From: Pedobacter terrae
GTDB taxonomy: Bacteria; Bacteroidota; Bacteroidia; Sphingobacteriales; Sphingobacteriaceae
Assembly: GCF_900100705.1 (NCBI RefSeq)
Contig: NZ_FNCH01000013.1
Span: 62,001-126,000, forward strand
Direction: 5' to 3'
Length of the DNA stretch: 64,000 bases
Below the pieces are notes generated by a model that saw nothing but the letters and a program-made list of their open reading frames with translations, was not told where the DNA came from and did no database searches. Made by a program: the position numbers and the translations under genes. Shown here piece after piece: positions 25,258 through 33,463 of this stretch (within the stretch, counting starts at the first letter, position 1; every line of letters starts with the position of its first letter).

Positions 25258-27162
25258 TTACTCAATTACTAGCTGACTCCAGCCGTTTTTGGCTGATTTT
25301 TTCAGGGTTTTCTTCCGGTCGTCCATTACTTTTTTTATGCGTGAGCCGAATGTCCAGCAGGTACTTTGCCTAATAGAAAGTAATTCCGATAGTTTATGAG
25401 AAGAGATTTTTCCTTTTGAAGAGTAAATCAGAAAGATCATATAAAATGCTTTGTTGATCGGGATACGGGTATTATGAAAAATGGTATAGGTAGTTACTGA
25501 TTCTTCATAACCGCATTTACTGCAACGGCGGCTGTGCAGAATGTGCCCTGCAAAATAATGATCATTACTGCATTTACGGCAGTGGTAACCATTGCTCCAT
25601 TTTAATTGGGCCAAAAACTCATAACAGGTTTCTTTGTCAGGATAAATTTTGCTGAACTCTTCAAAATCTACCTCGGTAGACATCACGCGATCTCTGGTTA
25701 CCTTTTCTACACTGGTTTGCAGCTCTTCATTATCATGCTCCAACAGTACGTTCATTCGAGAAATTTCTTCTGCCTGTTGTTGTAACAGTGCATTGGCTTC
25801 CTCCAAAGCCTGGTTTTTGCTCTCGATGATTAATGATTTATGGTAAACCTCGCGGGTGCGCTCTCCCACTTTGCGCTCAAGCTCCTCATTAATGCTGTCT
25901 TTCAGTTTGGCATTTACAGCCATCTGCCTGATGATCTTCTGCTGCGCTTTATCCTTTTTCACTTTAAGGATCCGCACTTTATCACCTATGGCAAAAGATA
26001 GAAAGATCATTTCGAGTACAAAACAGAAACTCAGACTGTAATAACTGATGGCGCCGAAATTTAGCCAGCCAATGCCCAGCATAATTAAGAACTTTAATGT
26101 AAAGCCCGCAAATAAAAAGCTGTAACCCAATACAAAGAAACGGGCAGGTTGATAGCCTTTTTTGTAAATGTAAATGCCGGTAAAAAAGGCAACAGCTAAG
26201 GGAACAGCCTCGATAAATTTATAGCTAAATAGCGTCTGATCGAACAGATAACAATAAATAAAAAAGATAATACGGCAAACAATGATGCTGATAATGAACT
26301 GATTTAATTTTGGAGCCTTTGCCTTAACATATAAAAGTTCACGGGTAAAAAGCAATGCAAAAACACTGGTGGCACACAGCGCAAAAGCATAAGCAACCTG
26401 ATTCCAGCCGGGGGCATTGGGCCATAAATACTGATAGGCAATGCCATCTGTGCTCATTTCGAAAAAGCCAACGCTTAAATTATAGAGTACATAATAGAGG
26501 TATTGCTTTTGCCTGATGGCAATAAACATAATCAGGTTGTAAAAACTGAAAACCAGAATCATTCCATAAAAAATACCAAAATAGAAATACTCATCTAAAG
26601 CGTAAGAAATAAACCACTCAGTGGTTCGCAATACAATAATAATATCTGCAATTTGAGAGGAATTAGTCTTGAAATAATAAGTCTGCGTTTCATTTCCTTC
26701 GTTTTGCAAAGGAATTTCGAAGTTTTTATGGTGGATCAGTCGTTTATCAAAATTGTTGCCATCACCCAACTGCGCTATCTTGTAATTGTGGTTGGCCTGC
26801 GGAATGTAAGCCGTAATGTGATCAATAGTTTGATCGAAAAATTCCAGTAGAAAAGGTTTATCTGCTTTATCGTTCTGCTTAATTTTAATCCTGAACCAAT
26901 AGGTTTTGTTAAGCTGTTTGGTCTGTGGCGTACTGGTTAAACTTGCTTTAAATTTTTGATCAAATGCAGGACTCTTAATCTCGTCGAAAGTGTATCGGTC
27001 GCCTGCATCTTCCAGCACCTCAATTTCTTTAAAAGTAAAGATATGCTGAGCCACAGAATCCTGCATTTCTACTGTTTTCTGAGCCTTTGAGCTGGAAACA
27101 AAAAAGAATAATAAGATTACAGCGAAATAAGGAAAACGCTTTAAATAACTTGGTTCAGGCAT
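25258..27162 (-). CDS. 7TM-DISM receptor fused to IS1595-type transposase zinc ribbon and HTH
   Basis: The protein has 634 residues from ATG at 27162. In order: a signal peptide (to about 27), a 7TMR-DISMED2-type periplasmic sensor domain (30-175), seven membrane helices (193-392, FGIFYGMILVFSFYNLIMF first), a coiled coil (393-485), then an IS1595-type zinc ribbon with Cys528-x2-Cys531 and Cys547-x2-Cys550. It ends with the TIFHNTRIPINKAFYMIF block and a helix-turn-helix (KISSHKLSELLSIRQSTCW, 573-603) of these transposases. The DDE catalytic domain is absent, so it cannot be a working transposase. A membrane-bound DNA-binding regulator is inferred. It sits directly upstream of the SusCD operon, which has no other regulator of the usual types. 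Confidence 0.82.
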   Translation of the reverse strand: MPEPSYLKRFPYFAVILLFFFVSSSKAQKTVEMQDSVAQHIFTFKEIEVLEDAGDRYTFDEIKSPAFDQKFKASLTSTPQTKQLNKTYWFRIKIKQNDKADKPFLLEFFDQTIDHITAYIPQANHNYKIAQLGDGNNFDKRLIHHKNFEIPLQNEGNETQTYYFKTNSSQIADIIIVLRTTEWFISYALDEYFYFGIFYGMILVFSFYNLIMFIAIRQKQYLYYVLYNLSVGFFEMSTDGIAYQYLWPNAPGWNQVAYAFALCATSVFALLFTRELLYVKAKAPKLNQFIISIIVCRIIFFIYCYLFDQTLFSYKFIEAVPLAVAFFTGIYIYKKGYQPARFFVLGYSFLFAGFTLKFLIMLGIGWLNFGAISYYSLSFCFVLEMIFLSFAIGDKVRILKVKKDKAQQKIIRQMAVNAKLKDSINEELERKVGERTREVYHKSLIIESKNQALEEANALLQQQAEEISRMNVLLEHDNEELQTSVEKVTRDRVMSTEVDFEEFSKIYPDKETCYEFLAQLKWSNGYHCRKCSNDHYFAGHILHSRRCSKCGYEESVTTYTIFHNTRIPINKAFYMIFLIYSSKGKISSHKLSELLSIRQSTCWTFGSRIKKVMDDRKKTLKKSAKNGWSQLVIE

Positions 27163-27168
27163 GATCTG

Positions 27169-27176
27169 CAAAGGTA
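27169..27176 (-). promoter_or_regulatory. Putative -7 box of the 7TM receptor gene (TACCTTTG)
   Basis: The minus strand reads TACCTTTG, ending 7 nt before the ATG at 27162, within the 63-bp gap after the histidine kinase gene. It suggests independent transcription of the receptor from a leaderless start. Confidence 0.5.
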
Positions 27177-27225
27177 CAAATTTGTAATGATGCAGTTTCT
27201 ATCAGCTTATCAGGTGAATTTCATT

Positions 27226-28530
27226 TTAAAAAGATAAGGAAATACTAGTTCCCTTGTGCTCTTCAGATTTAATATCAACATCTATTTTATGAAATCTGGC
27301 AATACTTTGTACAATAGCCAGGCCCAAACCAAAGCCATTTTCTTCAGAATTACCCCTTTTAAAACGATCGAAAGCATTTTCAACCAATGCGGCGCTCATA
27401 CCCGTTCCGGTATCGCTAATGGTGAGGATATATTTTTCGTTCTCTGTTTTATCAGTTATGGAAATGGTTCCGTTATCAACATTGTATTTAATTGCATTGT
27501 TGATGATGTTGATCAAAAGCGTGTGGATCAGTGCTTTGTTTCCCATAAAGTGGAAGTCTCTTGAAAACTTCGCGCTATAACTGATGTTTTTATCCGCTAT
27601 TCGATCCTCCAGATCTTCATATATGTCATCTATTTCATGTTTGAGGCTAATTTCTTCTGTTTTTAGATACTGGTTATTTTCAACTTTTGAAATGAGTAAC
27701 AAACTATTGATAATCAGCTTTAAACGGTTCAGGGTTTTTAATGAGGCATAGATTTTATTTTCATGCTCGACAGGAATGTCTGGTGTATTGAGCATATTTT
27801 CAAATCGAGTGCTTAAAATCGAAATAGGGGTAAGTAACTCATGCGAAACATTAGCAATAAACTGCTTTTCTAAAGCGAAAAGTGTATTTATCTTACGCAT
27901 TAACGAGTTTATGCTATTATCTAGAATTTTAAAATCGCTGGTGCTGGTGGGGATGTTCTGGTAATTATAATGCGTAGGATCATCTACCAGGTTAATCTTT
28001 TTATCAATAATGCGGTAAAATGGTCTCAGTAAAAAGTTAGAGAAGGTATAGTCGGCCACCAGGGTAATAAACAGTGCGGCAACAAGTACAATCAGCATGT
28101 AAAAGCGGATCGAATTTTTAATAGACTGAAGCGTTGTCATGGTTTCTCCGATCTCCAGGTTGTACCAATTTTTATGATAAGAAAATTTATAGTTTAAAAT
28201 GCGATATACTTCAATGTCACCCTCAATCTCTCTTTTTTCGGTAAATACCTTTGCAGTAGAATCTTTTTGATGATCAGGAAGGACTGTTAATACAATAAAT
28301 TCTTCCTTTAAAATATTATAGTCGGTGAAAGATTGTTCTTTATTTAAAAGACTATCAATCTCATTATCATCTAAATGCTTGATAATTTTGTTCTTCTTTT
28401 TAATCAAACGGTTATCAAGCTGGTTGTAAGCCAATCTATCTAATGAAAATAGAATGATCGCACCCAATACCAATATGATAGCCACTTTGGTTACGGCATT
28501 GTATAAAGAAAACTTAACCTGTAACTTCAT
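27226..28530 (-). CDS. Two-component sensor histidine kinase
   Basis: This 434-residue protein has two membrane helices (residues 14-32 and 143-163) flanking a periplasmic sensor of about 110 residues. A cytoplasmic linker, a HisKA domain with phospho-acceptor His230 (FIANVSHELLTPIS) and an HATPase_c domain follow, with N box (LINIINNAIKYN), G1 (ISDTGTGM) and G2 (GFGLGLAIV). The signal is unknown. The response regulator gene lies 99 bp upstream on the same strand, so the two form one operon. The next gene downstream is the 7TM receptor, which appears to have its own promoter. Confidence 0.93.
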   Translation of the reverse strand: MKLQVKFSLYNAVTKVAIILVLGAIILFSLDRLAYNQLDNRLIKKKNKIIKHLDDNEIDSLLNKEQSFTDYNILKEEFIVLTVLPDHQKDSTAKVFTEKREIEGDIEVYRILNYKFSYHKNWYNLEIGETMTTLQSIKNSIRFYMLIVLVAALFITLVADYTFSNFLLRPFYRIIDKKINLVDDPTHYNYQNIPTSTSDFKILDNSINSLMRKINTLFALEKQFIANVSHELLTPISILSTRFENMLNTPDIPVEHENKIYASLKTLNRLKLIINSLLLISKVENNQYLKTEEISLKHEIDDIYEDLEDRIADKNISYSAKFSRDFHFMGNKALIHTLLINIINNAIKYNVDNGTISITDKTENEKYILTISDTGTGMSAALVENAFDRFKRGNSEENGFGLGLAIVQSIARFHKIDVDIKSEEHKGTSISLSF

Positions 28531-28629
28531 TTAGATGGATGATTTGATGTAAGGTGGATGAAGGTTTAGTTATCGTTGGGTTAACTGCTTAATTTACGCT
28601 AAGCGCCAAACGCCCAACCCTAAAACTCA

Positions 28630-29307
28630 CTAACAGTTAATCCTGTAACCTATACTTCTTACGGTCTCAAACCAATCTATTGGTGTAACTCCCGCGAGTT
28701 TTTTTCGAAGGTTTTTTACGTGTACGTCCACAAAGTTTGAATCAGAATTGACTTCTAAAATATCTCCCCAAACGTGTTCCGTTAAACTCATTCTCGATAC
28801 CACACGGTTTTTGTTCAACACTAAATAGTTAAATATTTCGAACTCTTTTTTCGTAAGATTTAATCTTTCCTCCCCATAAGAAACAGTTCTATTCTGGATG
28901 TTGAGCAAGAAGTTGTGAATGTTGACTTCGTTTTTCTCTAATTTGTGTTTTCTCCGCGTAATGGCATGCATACGCGCTAAAAGTTCATTTAGCGAAAATG
29001 GTTTTGGCAAATAATCATCTGCACCTTCGTCAAGACCTTTAATCCGGTCATCGACAGCGCTACGGGCAGTTAAAATAATTACAGCATCATCACGGTTTTT
29101 CATGGCCTTCAGCTGCTTCAAAACATCGAAACCATCGCCATCAGGCAAGCCCAGGTCTAATAAAATGAAATCGTAATTATTTACAAATATTTTTTCTTCA
29201 GCAGAAGATTTTTTCCAGGCGTGCTCTACAATAAATCCTTCTTTACCCAAGAATTCATCCATTTCAAGCGCCAGGCTTTTTTCATCTTCAACGATTAATA
29301 CATTCAT
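28630..29307 (-). CDS. OmpR/PhoB-family response regulator
   Basis: This 225-residue protein has a receiver domain (1-115) with acidic pocket Glu7/Asp8, phospho-acceptor Asp51 (LLDLGLPDGDGF), Thr79 (LTAR) and Lys101 (PKPF). A winged-helix DNA-binding domain follows (NLTKKEFEIFNYLVLNKNRV; VDVHVKNLRKKL). It pairs with the histidine kinase encoded just downstream. Its targets are unknown; the nearby polysaccharide genes are possible but nothing in the sequence links them. Confidence 0.95.
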   Translation of the reverse strand: MNVLIVEDEKSLALEMDEFLGKEGFIVEHAWKKSSAEEKIFVNNYDFILLDLGLPDGDGFDVLKQLKAMKNRDDAVIILTARSAVDDRIKGLDEGADDYLPKPFSLNELLARMHAITRRKHKLEKNEVNIHNFLLNIQNRTVSYGEERLNLTKKEFEIFNYLVLNKNRVVSRMSLTEHVWGDILEVNSDSNFVDVHVKNLRKKLAGVTPIDWFETVRSIGYRINC

Positions 29308-29352
29308 TTGAGCTAACTTTATTTTAATGTTTTACCGCCATGCGCTTTGCGT

Positions 29353-30543
29353 TTACCCTGCAACTAAGTTAATGTTTTTTAAGATGGTCTCGCAAGCTTC
29401 TTTAATTTCTTCTTTCGTAATAATTAGCGGAGGGGCTATTCGCATAGAATTGCTGCAATGTAAAAACCAGTCAGACAACACGCCATCTAGAATACAGGCA
29501 TCGATAATTTTTTTATTGACCTCGAAATTTTCAAACTCCACGGCGAGCATCAAACCTTTACCCCTGATTTCTTTAATGGCCGGATGTTTTAAAAGCTGTT
29601 TAAACAACTGGCCTTTTTCTTCCACTTCCTCAACAATATGATCATCAACTAAGGTGCGTAAAGTCGCCAATCCGGCTGCACAGCAAACAGGATGACCTCC
29701 AAATGTAGTCATATGACCCAAGATTGGTGTATGTGATAATACCGACATGATTTCTAACGAACTGATAAAAGCACCTATTGGCATTCCTCCACCAATTCCT
29801 TTTGCCAATAACAGCACATCCGGTACAATCTGATAATGTTCAAAAGCAAACATTTTACCACTGCGACCAAAACCTGATTGTATTTCGTCGAAAATTAATA
29901 ATGTCCCGGTTTCGCTACATTTTGCCCTTAAGGCCTGCATATAACTTAAATCAGCTACCCTAATTCCGGCTTCGCCTTGTATGGGCTCAATAAAAACAGC
30001 AGCAATGTCTGAAGTAATTTTTTCGAGATCAGCAAGGTTGTTATGTTCAATAAAACTCACATGAGGCAGGAATGGACCATAACCAACCGAATAAAAATCA
30101 CTTTCCATTAAACTCTCTGCACCCTGCGTACTGCCATGGTAAGCATTTTTGCAGGCGATAAAACCTTTGCGGCCAGTATACCTTTTAGCCAGTTTCATGG
30201 CGCCTTCTACAGCTTCGGTTCCGGAGTTTAAAAAGTAGGTACAGCTTAAGCTTTGCGGTAAGATTTCGGCAAGCGCTTTCGCAAAATTTACCTGTGGTGT
30301 TTGAACATATTCGCCATAAACCATCAGGTGCATATAGGTTTCTGCCTGATTTTGAATGGCTTTCACTACTGCAGGATGGCAATGGCCAACATTACTTACA
30401 CCGATGCCGGCAATAAGATCGATGTGTTTTTTATCCTGCGCATCGTAAATATAGATTCCTTTTGCCCTTACAAATTCGAGCATAAGTGGTTCAGGGGAGG
30501 TTTGTGCATTGTGTTGTAAAAACAACTGACGTTGGGTAAGCAT
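29353..30543 (-). CDS. Class III aminotransferase (acetylornithine/ornithine aminotransferase-like)
   Basis: This 396-residue protein is a fold-type I PLP enzyme with the PLP lysine Lys248 in LLLAKGIGGGMPIGA, the cofactor Asp219 in LIFDEIQSGFGRSG, and the phosphate-binding LNSGTEAVEGAMKLA. It is annotated in related genomes only as an aspartate aminotransferase family (omega-amino acid) protein. Acetylornithine, ornithine or another omega-amine could be the substrate. No arginine genes are adjacent. A TACTTTTG box lies 5 nt before the start codon, and it is transcribed apart from the response regulator. Confidence 0.85.
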   Translation of the reverse strand: MLTQRQLFLQHNAQTSPEPLMLEFVRAKGIYIYDAQDKKHIDLIAGIGVSNVGHCHPAVVKAIQNQAETYMHLMVYGEYVQTPQVNFAKALAEILPQSLSCTYFLNSGTEAVEGAMKLAKRYTGRKGFIACKNAYHGSTQGAESLMESDFYSVGYGPFLPHVSFIEHNNLADLEKITSDIAAVFIEPIQGEAGIRVADLSYMQALRAKCSETGTLLIFDEIQSGFGRSGKMFAFEHYQIVPDVLLLAKGIGGGMPIGAFISSLEIMSVLSHTPILGHMTTFGGHPVCCAAGLATLRTLVDDHIVEEVEEKGQLFKQLLKHPAIKEIRGKGLMLAVEFENFEVNKKIIDACILDGVLSDWFLHCSNSMRIAPPLIITKEEIKEACETILKNINLVAG

Positions 30544-30547
30544 GGCA

Positions 30548-30555
30548 CAAAAGTA
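30548..30555 (-). promoter_or_regulatory. Putative -7 box of the aminotransferase gene (TACTTTTG)
   Basis: The minus strand reads TACTTTTG, 5 nt before the ATG at 30543, again placing the predicted transcript start at the start codon. Confidence 0.5.
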
Positions 30556-30586
30556 CGGAAATGAAAGAGTGCTTTAAAACAAAAAA

Positions 30587-30606
30587 GACCTACATTGCTG
30601 TAAGTC
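30587..30606 (-). terminator. Terminator of the ECF sigma operon
   Basis: On the minus strand gacttaca pairs with tgtaggtc (8 bp, one G-U) across a gcaa tetraloop, followed by tttttt. It lies 7 bp after the stop of the last gene of the operon. Confidence 0.78.
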
Positions 30607-30613
30607 GTTTTCT

Positions 30614-31054
30614 TTATGGCTTTTGGCCGCTTTTAAACCTGTTGAGTAATTCACGTTTGAAACCTTCCTGTGCCCGGTAAAACTTTCCAACAATTTTTAT
30701 CGGCAATACCGCTTTGAGTTTGTTGTAATATTTTTTATCAAGATTAAGATCTTTTTGCTTGAACTCAAATTCGCTGGTAATTAAACTTTGTACCTGTGCA
30801 TCGCTTAGATTATCTATTTCAGTCGTTTTTCTGAAAGAGATCATTTTCTGCCTGCGTTCATTACGCAGTGCATTTTGTTCAGCCTGCATGTCGTTATAAA
30901 TTGGCCAGAAAATCTTAGCCTCTTCTGGCGATAAATCCAGTTTTTGAGTGAAAAAGGCTATTTTAAGCGATTCTATTTCTTCTCCCCTTGATCTTTGTGC
31001 CAATAGGGTAGAGGGTAATAAAAACATCAAAGCAACAAAAATTAAATTCTTCAT
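30614..31054 (-). CDS. Periplasmic CpxP/Spy-like helical protein of an ECF operon
   Basis: This 146-residue protein has a signal peptide (MKNLIFVALMFLLPSTLLAQ) and is otherwise helical and highly charged: FTQKLDLSPEEAKIFWPIYN, then EQNALRNERRQKM. The LSPEEA..FWPIYN pattern resembles LTxxQ-type Spy/CpxP chaperone-like sensors. It follows the putative anti-sigma gene by 7 bp, and such genes commonly end ECF operons in Bacteroidota. A role as a periplasmic sensor or chaperone feeding the anti-sigma factor is inferred, not shown. Confidence 0.65.
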   Translation of the reverse strand: MKNLIFVALMFLLPSTLLAQRSRGEEIESLKIAFFTQKLDLSPEEAKIFWPIYNDMQAEQNALRNERRQKMISFRKTTEIDNLSDAQVQSLITSEFEFKQKDLNLDKKYYNKLKAVLPIKIVGKFYRAQEGFKRELLNRFKSGQKP

Positions 31055-31061
31055 TTCTATA

Positions 31062-31724
31062 TTAATTATTTAGCTCCTGAGCTAAATCGCTTGAAGAGAA
31101 ATTGCTCAAAATGTAATTTTCCATTTCCGTATCTGACGCGGAAGTTGTTTTTATATTAGATGAGGTCGTGTTTTGTGTTTCTAAATGATCTATGATGGTA
31201 TTTTCGTCAATATCATACAATAATTGTTCGTTTACTATGGCCTCCGCAGACGATGATGGCTGAGCAACTGAAACCGATCCGTTTTGGTAAAAATAAATGC
31301 CATATGAGGCCATTAATAAAAAGCAGGCTGCACTCACATATTTAACAATGTTTCTTCTCCATAAAGGAATAACTTTAGCTTCTTTACGTGGTTCGGATGT
31401 GGTTGCAATTTTATCGGCAATTCTACTTTGCAGTGTGTCAAAGTAATTCTCTGGCACAGCGAAAGCCTTTTCTGCCTTAGGCATTTCAGAGAGGACAATC
31501 TGGGTTTGTATGCGTTCTGCTAAATTATCAAAATAATGCTGCGGAACTTCAAAATTATCATCACTTGTTTTCTGTTTCAAGCCATCGAGGAATACAGCAG
31601 AAAAAATGGCCTCATCACTATTTTCAAAATATCCATCGGGAACGGAGAAAGGATTGCGTTTCTCCAGAGCCGCAAGTGCAGGAGCCTCGTTCATCCAATC
31701 GTTATTTTCTATATTTTCGTTCAT
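31062..31724 (-). CDS. Putative anti-sigma factor with three VPxxYF repeats
   Basis: The protein has 220 residues from ATG at 31724; a start 18 nt upstream is less likely because it overlaps the sigma-gene side without benefit. The cytoplasmic N-terminus has three copies of F-x-V-P-x-x-Y-F-(D/E) (FSVPDGYFE, FEVPQHYFDNLAERI, FAVPENYFDTLQSRI), about 35-50 residues apart. One membrane helix follows (IVKYVSAACFLLMASYGIYF), then a periplasmic tail of about 70 residues. Position 33 bp after an ECF sigma gene and the topology suggest an anti-sigma factor without the classic zinc motif. The repeats could be the sigma-binding elements. Confidence 0.6.
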   Translation of the reverse strand: MNENIENNDWMNEAPALAALEKRNPFSVPDGYFENSDEAIFSAVFLDGLKQKTSDDNFEVPQHYFDNLAERIQTQIVLSEMPKAEKAFAVPENYFDTLQSRIADKIATTSEPRKEAKVIPLWRRNIVKYVSAACFLLMASYGIYFYQNGSVSVAQPSSSAEAIVNEQLLYDIDENTIIDHLETQNTTSSNIKTTSASDTEMENYILSNFSSSDLAQELNN

Positions 31725-31757
31725 CACAGATATATGATACAATTAAAGTGAAAAGGT

Positions 31758-32318
31758 TTAATAGTCTACCTCATCATTTGTAATAAAAGCTTCAATTTTT
31801 TTTGCGGCAATATGAAAGGATGCTTTTAACGCACCAACTGAGGTTCCCAATACCTCCGAAATTTCTTCATATTTCATATCATCAAAATATTTCATATTGA
31901 AAATAATCCGTTGTTTCTCCGGTAAGGTGAGGATTGCTTTTTGCAGTTTAAGCTCGAGCTTATCGCCATTAAAATAGGATGAAGCTACCAGGTTATCGGC
32001 GAGTTCAGATGATACTTCATCTAAAGGGGTATTGTTACGCTGCTTTTGTTTATTTAAGAAAGTAATCGATTCGTTGGTCGCGATGCGGTAAATCCAGGTG
32101 TAGAGCTGGGAATCACTTCTAAATTTATCGAGGTTTTTCCAGACCTTAACAAATACTTCTTGCAAAAGATCATCGCAGTCATCGTGGTTTAAAACCAGCC
32201 TGCGGATATGCCAGTATATTTTTTGCTGGTATTTTTTTAGCAACAGGTTAAAAGCTTCATTACGTGATTGCTGAACGGCAAACATGGCAAGAATTTCTGA
32301 ATCTTCAACTTGTTTCAT
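31758..32318 (-). CDS. ECF-type RNA polymerase sigma factor
   Basis: The protein has 186 residues from ATG at 32318; an upstream start at 32366 adds 16 residues from repeat-like DNA and is rejected. Region 2 is visible (DCDDLLQEVFVKVWKNLDKF, TWIYRIATNESITFL) and region 4 (LPEKQRIIFNMKYFDDMKYE, EISEVLGTSVGALKASF). It heads an operon with a putative anti-sigma factor and a CpxP-like protein, pointing to an envelope-stress type circuit. No susCD genes are attached, so it is not a glycan-type ECF system. Confidence 0.93.
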   Translation of the reverse strand: MKQVEDSEILAMFAVQQSRNEAFNLLLKKYQQKIYWHIRRLVLNHDDCDDLLQEVFVKVWKNLDKFRSDSQLYTWIYRIATNESITFLNKQKQRNNTPLDEVSSELADNLVASSYFNGDKLELKLQKAILTLPEKQRIIFNMKYFDDMKYEEISEVLGTSVGALKASFHIAAKKIEAFITNDEVDY

Positions 32319-32328
32319 TATATATAGA

Positions 32329-32424
32329 TTTGAGATGTGAGAATGGAGATATGAGACATTAGACATAAGATTAGCTAGGCACAGTGTGTCTCTAATCTCA
32401 CATCTAATTTCTCATATCTAATTA
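32329..32424. repeat. Word-repeat inverted spacer between sigma and transketolase genes
   Basis: The left side (32329-32363) repeats forms of gagatgtgaga / gagatatgaga / gacattagac. The right side (32389-32424) carries the complementary words: gtctctaatctcacatctaa and ttctcatatctaa. The two halves can fold on each other in several registers. The gap lies between two minus-strand genes. Confidence 0.55.
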
Positions 32425-32431
32425 ATCAAAT

Positions 32432-33388
32432 CTATTTCTTTCTGCCCATTACTTTTTGAACTGCTTCAACAATGTTTACGGCATCTAAGCCATATTTAGA
32501 CATTAATTGATCTGGAGTTCCGCTTTCGCCGAAAGTATCGTTAGTGGCTACAAACTCTTGCGGAGTTGGTAGTTCAGTTGTTAACAAACGTGCTACGCTT
32601 TCGCCCAATCCGCCGAATTTGTTATGCTCTTCGCAAGTAACCACACATCCGGTTTTTTTAACCGATTTTAAGATGGCCTCGTCGTCCAGGGGTTTAATGG
32701 TATGGATGTTGATGATTTCAGCATCAATACCCAGTTCAGCTAATTTCTCACCAGCCTCAATTGCTTTCCAAACCATGTGGCCTGTAGCAATAATGGTCAC
32801 ATCAGTTCCTTCGTTAACCATCCAGGCTTTACCAATCTCAAATTTTTGATCCGGATCTGTGAATACAGGGATTACCGGACGGCCAAAACGTAAATAAACC
32901 GGGCCTTCATACTCGGCAATGGCCATAGTTGCAGCTTTAGTCTGGTTATAATCGCAAGGATTGATGACTACCATCCCTGGTAACATTTTCATTAAGCCGA
33001 TATCTTCTAAGATCTGGTGTGTCGCACCATCTTCACCTAAGGTTAATCCGGCGTGAGATGCACAGATTTTAACATTTTTGTTAGAATAAGCTACTGATTG
33101 ACGGATCTGATCGTAAACACGGCCAGTAGAGAAGTTGGCAAAAGTACCGGTAAAAGGAATTTTACCACCAATGGTCATACCTGCAGCAATACCGATCATA
33201 TTGGCTTCTGCAATACCAACTTGTGTAAAGCGCTCCGGAAAATCTTTAATAAAAGCATCCATTTTAAGCGATCCAACTAAATCAGCACACAAGGCAACCA
33301 CATTGTCGTTTTTCTTTCCAGCTTCATGTAAGCCAGCTCCAAAACCCGAACGTGTATCTTTTTTTTCTGTATATGTATATTTTTTCAT
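32432..33388 (-). CDS. Transketolase, C-terminal subunit
   Basis: This 318-residue protein holds the pyrimidine-binding and C-terminal domains of transketolase: RSGFGAGLHEAGKK, VGIAEANMIGIAAGMT with the catalytic Glu (EAN), and TGCVVTCEEHNKFGGLGESV. It needs the N-terminal subunit encoded just upstream to bind thiamine diphosphate and move two-carbon units in the pentose phosphate pathway. Two-gene transketolases are widespread in Bacteroidota and other phyla. The start codon directly follows a C-rich repeat that fills the whole spacer. Confidence 0.93.
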   Translation of the reverse strand: MKKYTYTEKKDTRSGFGAGLHEAGKKNDNVVALCADLVGSLKMDAFIKDFPERFTQVGIAEANMIGIAAGMTIGGKIPFTGTFANFSTGRVYDQIRQSVAYSNKNVKICASHAGLTLGEDGATHQILEDIGLMKMLPGMVVINPCDYNQTKAATMAIAEYEGPVYLRFGRPVIPVFTDPDQKFEIGKAWMVNEGTDVTIIATGHMVWKAIEAGEKLAELGIDAEIINIHTIKPLDDEAILKSVKKTGCVVTCEEHNKFGGLGESVARLLTTELPTPQEFVATNDTFGESGTPDQLMSKYGLDAVNIVEAVQKVMGRKK

Positions 33389-33463
33389 ACCCCAAACCCC
33401 TAAAGGGGCTTTATTTGTAGTTAAAATTAAAAATTATTTACTCCCCCTTTAGGGGGTAGGGGG
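33389..33463. repeat. CCCCTAAAGGGG repeat exactly filling the transketolase spacer
   Basis: accccaaacccctaaagggg (33389-33408) faces cccccttta gggggtaggggg (33443-33463), a nearly palindromic pair. The element begins at the base after the downstream start codon and ends at the upstream stop codon. Each arm also folds on itself (cccc taaa gggg). Confidence 0.65.

Noticed and set aside
25258..27162. A complete transposase or insertion sequence
   Set aside because: Only the zinc ribbon and HTH are present. The DDE domain is missing, no terminal inverted repeats were seen, and most of the protein is a 7TM receptor.
28540..28625. Riboswitch or small RNA between the kinase and response regulator genes
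   Set aside because: The gap shows only word-type repeats (gcgccaaacgcccaac) and no conserved structure that I could recognise.
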